Assembly (NCBI GenBank): GCA_021325035.1
Contig: JAJPHW010000222.1
Coordinates: 1 to 46,266, forward strand
Origin: Terriglobia bacterium
Lineage (GTDB): Bacteria > Acidobacteriota > Terriglobia > Terriglobales > Acidobacteriaceae
Length of the DNA: 46,266 nucleotides
Direction of reading: 5' to 3'
Shown here: one piece after another, positions 43,133-46,266 of the stretch
Position numbering within the stretch: the first letter of the stretch is position 1
How the letters are laid out: the number at the start of each line of letters is the position of its first letter
The notes under the pieces: model-generated
What the model was told of the DNA's origin: nothing
Seen by the model: only the letters and a program-made list of their open reading frames with translations
Database searches by the model: none
Program-made: the position numbers and the translations under genes

Positions 43133-44661
43133 GGTGCGGGGAAACTCGTCGTGTACGCCCACCAAGGAGCAGCAGGTGTGTTTATTGGCGGGGACTGACC
43201 ACGCACCGTCGTAAAAATAGTCCGCCCGTAGAAAAACGGCACGCCAAAAATAAAGCTGCATGCCCCTGTGCCATCCGAACATAATCCCGTGCCGTTGGGC
43301 CCACCCAGCCCGCTAAATGCCACATCTCCAGGATTGTTTGTGAGTAGGTCTGAAGCGTTATCAATAGTGAAGTAATTCGTATCCTGCGACTTGTTCACAC
43401 CTATGCTGGTGACTGTGAGAGAAATCGGGGCGGCTGGGCAAAAAAACAACGCGTATGGACTTGCGCACGTAGTGATCGCATCATCTGGGAAAAAGAACGC
43501 ATTCGAACCACTATCCAAGAAGCTGGAGGTCAATGTTTGGCCCGTTTCAGACAGCTTGACGGTAAAGTTGTCGTTGGCGTCCAGAGTAAAAATCGTTTGG
43601 GTTCCAATCTGATTATTGCTCTGTGTTCCAACGCCGAAAGTCAAAAAACCTGTGAGATTGCCCGCAGATCCAGACACAGAAGGAAGTTGCAAGACTGTCC
43701 CATTATTGTCGATCCCAAAAAATGTGGCGGGGTGGTTCACTTGCTGCGCGAGTGATGCGAACGCCGCAGTGCAACTACCACCTGTGCAGGTGTAATATGC
43801 CGCGCCCGGAGGTGTCGCGCCCGCGGCAGCAACGCACGCTGCGCCGCAATCTTGTGGTTCAACGCCAATGCCTAGAATTCCATTTGCCCCTAAGGCATCG
43901 AGGCTGTCTTTGTCGCCTTCTGTTCCGGTCGCCGCACAGTCTGATGGAATGGAATAGCCACTTGGATCTGCAATTGCTTGTATGGGCAGAGACGCCGCTA
44001 TCTCCCCGTTAATTCGTACGTCAGCCAACTCGACCTGCCCCCATATATAGGATTGGTCTTCAAACTGAAAACACTCATTCAAAATGTCGCCGCTGCTATC
44101 TTTAACAGGCGTAAGAGTGGGTAGCGCGGAAGCAAGAATCCTTAGCCCGACGGTGCCTGTATCCACGAGGATGCCATTGATGGTTTTACAATTCGTACTT
44201 CCCGTAGTGCATACATCAACGCTGGTAAATGCAGCGTTTGGATAACTATGTGAAGATGGTCCCCCGTCAACGCTAACACCTTGCACATTGCCGAACACGT
44301 TAAACGGCACTACGGTAAGTGGTAAGTATGCGCTGGCTCCGCTGGCTGTGGTCGCAGTAACAACCGCGTAGGCGTTCTGGCCAGTGAAGGAGGGAGCGAG
44401 ATACGTCGCGACATTGGGCGGCTGGTTTGGAAGCTGCGTCGCGTTTGCAAGCGTGCCTGCTCCGGACACAGTCCAAGTTACGAGCGACCCATCGGAGGCA
44501 GCTGCGTTGATGGTCAGGGTCGAACCAGCATTGATCGACCGGCCAACCGATGGCGTAAGCGTGACAGTAGCTGGAACCTTCGAGCTTGCGCTTCCACCGC
44601 CGCCACATCCGGCCGCGAGAGCCAAACTCACCAAAATAATTCCAAAAGCAACCCGACGCAC
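43129..44661 (-). CDS. DUF3443 lipoprotein, possible pepsin-like fold (copy B)
   Basis: This 510-residue protein is the first gene of the DUF3443-DUF2844-DUF3443 operon. It has a lipobox (VSLALAAGCGGGG, Cys19) and one Ig-like repeat (about 30-118, VTWTVSGAGTL). The DUF3443 domain carries GILVDTGTVGLRIL (Asp167), QSYIWGQVELADVRING (203-219), GANGILGIGVEP (258-269) and SSFLDSGSNAFFF (Asp383). It ends in FGVPFFYGRTIFT, matched in the paralogue by WGLPFFYGRSVFT. It differs from copy A mainly by having a single N-terminal repeat. The two-motif arrangement again suggests a bilobed aspartic peptidase-like fold at the cell surface. Confidence 0.85.
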   Translation of the reverse strand: MRRVAFGIILVSLALAAGCGGGGSASSKVPATVTLTPSVGRSINAGSTLTINAAASDGSLVTWTVSGAGTLANATQLPNQPPNVATYLAPSFTGQNAYAVVTATTASGASAYLPLTVVPFNVFGNVQGVSVDGGPSSHSYPNAAFTSVDVCTTGSTNCKTINGILVDTGTVGLRILASALPTLTPVKDSSGDILNECFQFEDQSYIWGQVELADVRINGEIAASLPIQAIADPSGYSIPSDCAATGTEGDKDSLDALGANGILGIGVEPQDCGAACVAAAGATPPGAAYYTCTGGSCTAAFASLAQQVNHPATFFGIDNNGTVLQLPSVSGSAGNLTGFLTFGVGTQSNNQIGTQTIFTLDANDNFTVKLSETGQTLTSSFLDSGSNAFFFPDDAITTCASPYALFFCPAAPISLTVTSIGVNKSQDTNYFTIDNASDLLTNNPGDVAFSGLGGPNGTGLCSDGTGACSFIFGVPFFYGRTIFTTVRGQSPPINTPAAPWWAYTTSFPAP

Positions 44662-44817
44662 GAGTCCTCCCGAATATTTTGCGTTCCCGCACCAAGTCGA
44701 ACTTGAATTGCTGTCGCGTGGACGCTACTGGATTTTACTCAACATGGTCAATGGAGAAACGTCGTGCGCTAAAAATTCATCAGAGTTTAATCTTTTATTA
44801 AAGATTAAGCGGATTAA

Positions 44818-46020
44818 TCAGGATGAGCGGGCAACGGCCAGAAGTTGCACAGCAAATTGTTTTGCAATTTCGGACCAGTCATATCGTTGAGCAGTGGCAG
44901 CTGCGGATGCCTCGTACATGCGGCGCAAATTTTCATCGAGAAGTACGTGCACCAAATAATCACCGAATTGTGCGGGATCATCGGCAAGTAAAATATCGCG
45001 CTCGTGGCGAACGTCGAGACCTTCTGCGCCAACGGAAGTGGAAACAGTCGCTTTGCCTAAGGCCATTCCTTCGTAAATTTTTAATCTGGTTCCACCGCCC
45101 ATCCGCAACGGTACAACGAGCGCGGCAGCTTCCCTGAGGTGGTCTGTAATCGCTGGCACAGTACCTGTGACCTCCACTGAAGCACAAGCCAAACGCCGCA
45201 CTCGAGGGTCCGGGTCCCTCCCCACGATCCGAAAACGCGCCGCCGGCACGCGCCTAAGCACCAGGGGCCATATCTCGCGACAAAAGTATTCCACGCCATC
45301 AATATTGGGTTCCCAATCCATGGAACCTGTGAATACGACCAGCGGCATAGCAGGCCGCAGTTGAGGGTCGAACTTGTAGAGCGATAGATCAACTCCAGTG
45401 GGGACGACGCTGAGACGTGCAGGGTCGGTCATGCTTGACATCGCTCGACGGTCAGTTTCGGATACCGCAAGCACATGATGAAACCGGCGCACCTGTTTCG
45501 GCTCATAACGCGACATCTTGTGACTCTCGATGCTCGCGACAACTCGATCCGCCCAGCGGGTGGCAAACATGGCGCGACGTTTCCAAAGAACGCTTTCAAC
45601 ATTGTGTTGAAAAAGAACGCAGGGATTAGGCAATGCCTGTGGAAAATTGGGTGCGCTGGCCAGGAAATCGCAGACCACGACGTCAAAGCGGCGTTGGGAC
45701 ATCCAATCGCCGATCATGCGTCGCACGCGTGAAGAAGCGAAGCGGCTCACCGAATATGGAATTGAATCAGGCAGTCGTCGCAAATATTCGACGAGCCGAG
45801 TCAGGCCATGCGATTCACGTTTTCCGCTACTTATCGAAATCGTGCCCGGCACATGCCGAAGGATTTCACGTTCGTAGTCTTCATCTTCAACTCCAAGATA
45901 ATAAGAAAGATAGGTCACTTCATGAATAACTGCGAGATGCCGCAAAATATTGTAAGTGCGTAGTTTGCCGCCGCTATCCAGCGGCAGCAGCTTGCCCGGT
46001 TTTACCCAAAGTATTTTCAC
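44818..46020 (-). CDS. Glycosyltransferase family 4, PEP-CTERM/exopolysaccharide system type
   Basis: The open frame reaches 46128, but the GTG at 46020 is preferred. AAGG lies upstream and the protein then begins as expected for the family (VKILWVKPGKLLPLDSGGKL), giving 400 residues. The N-terminal Rossmann domain holds DSGGKLRTYNILRHLA. The C-terminal domain has VVFTGSMDWEPNIDGVEYF, RFRIVGRDPDP and the donor site segment GGTRLKIYEGMALGKATVST, with EGLDV after it. It resembles the TIGR03087-type sugar transferases linked to exosortase loci. It would add a sugar to a lipid-linked or nascent glycan in the cytoplasm. Alternative starts are ATG at 46068 and 46110. Confidence 0.88.
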   Translation of the reverse strand: MKILWVKPGKLLPLDSGGKLRTYNILRHLAVIHEVTYLSYYLGVEDEDYEREILRHVPGTISISSGKRESHGLTRLVEYLRRLPDSIPYSVSRFASSRVRRMIGDWMSQRRFDVVVCDFLASAPNFPQALPNPCVLFQHNVESVLWKRRAMFATRWADRVVASIESHKMSRYEPKQVRRFHHVLAVSETDRRAMSSMTDPARLSVVPTGVDLSLYKFDPQLRPAMPLVVFTGSMDWEPNIDGVEYFCREIWPLVLRRVPAARFRIVGRDPDPRVRRLACASVEVTGTVPAITDHLREAAALVVPLRMGGGTRLKIYEGMALGKATVSTSVGAEGLDVRHERDILLADDPAQFGDYLVHVLLDENLRRMYEASAAATAQRYDWSEIAKQFAVQLLAVARSS

Positions 46021-46184
46021 TTTTTTCTGACCTTGCCAACAAACATTCGCGTCATCATCGAATCCCATCGTAACTGAGCGGCCCAGAAAAATTCGCTCAA
46101 ACTGTCGCATTGAAGGGAAAAATCGCAAACCGGAAAATTAATATGGCTGTCACACTGGCTTAATGCGGCGCAAGGATAATCGCG

Positions 46185-46266
46185 GTGCCTCAGATTCTAC
46201 GGGCGCAAGCACATGATGCCCCTGATATCGTGCCGCAAGACCGCGACATTAGGACTCTCGTCAACG
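46185..46266 (+). CDS. N-terminal fragment of a gene running off the right edge
   Basis: A GTG at 46185 with AAGGA 8 nt upstream opens a frame of 27 codons that continues to the window end. It begins VPQILRAQAHDAPDIVPQDR. It is divergent from the glycosyltransferase gene. There is too little sequence to assign a family, and an alternative frame from ATG 46212 is also open but has no ribosome binding site. Confidence 0.4.
   Translation, partial: MPQILRAQAHDAPDIVPQDRDIRTLVN

Noticed and set aside
43133-43282. 50-codon N-terminal extension of the DUF2844 gene
   Set aside because: It overlaps the end of the upstream DUF3443 gene, lacks a signal-like sequence, and the ATGA junction gives a much better start.

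Overview
The window looks like chromosomal DNA of an Acidobacteriota member (class Terriglobia, Koribacter/Acidobacteriaceae type). This is inferred from gene content, not from a marker gene: an Oar-like TonB-dependent receptor with carboxypeptidase-regulatory repeats, an M48 peptidase / TonB / M48 peptidase array, paired DUF3443-DUF2844 genes, Big-type secreted lipoproteins, and an exosortase/PEP-CTERM locus with exopolysaccharide genes. Gene density is high. I saw no rRNA, tRNA, CRISPR array, insertion sequence or prophage.

Left part (1-11.2 kb, metabolism). A GH38 alpha-mannosidase, cut by the left edge, follows a TetR-type regulator on the minus strand. Divergent from them is an isoleucine/valine operon in the order ilvC-ilvB-ACT small subunit-ilvD. 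A perfect 14-bp palindrome of TetR-operator type lies between the two units, just downstream of a plausible ilv promoter. After a small five-helix membrane protein comes a glycerol operon glpD-glpK-glpF.

Middle (11.3-29.8 kb). Two paralogous secreted M48 metallopeptidases flank a TonB-like protein on the minus strand. Next are an exopolysaccharide-type asparagine synthase/amidotransferase and a heparinase II/III-like polysaccharide lyase on the minus strand. Divergent from them is an AlgD-like GDP-mannose 6-dehydrogenase, then a large Big-domain lipoprotein and a giant Oar-like TonB-dependent receptor.

Right part (29.8-46.3 kb, cell surface and exopolysaccharide). This part holds a sulfotransferase, a lipoprotein with four internal repeats, a PEP-CTERM protein, EpsI and an exosortase on the minus strand. 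Divergent from these is an export operon: Wza/SLBB export protein, Wzz-like chain-length protein, BY-kinase-like ATPase, family 2 glycosyltransferase and a translationally coupled protein of unknown function. A minus-strand operon of DUF3443-DUF2844-DUF3443 follows, then a family 4 glycosyltransferase and the first codons of a divergent gene at the right edge.

Taken together, the middle and right parts suggest production, export, trimming and possibly sulfation of a uronic-acid-containing exopolysaccharide coupled to exosortase protein sorting. The most promising novelty is the DUF3443 pair. Both proteins carry two D-T/S-G motifs, a flap-like segment and an intervening GILGIG motif, in the order expected for a bilobed pepsin-type aspartic peptidase. 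They are encoded in an overlapping operon with a small secreted DUF2844 protein.
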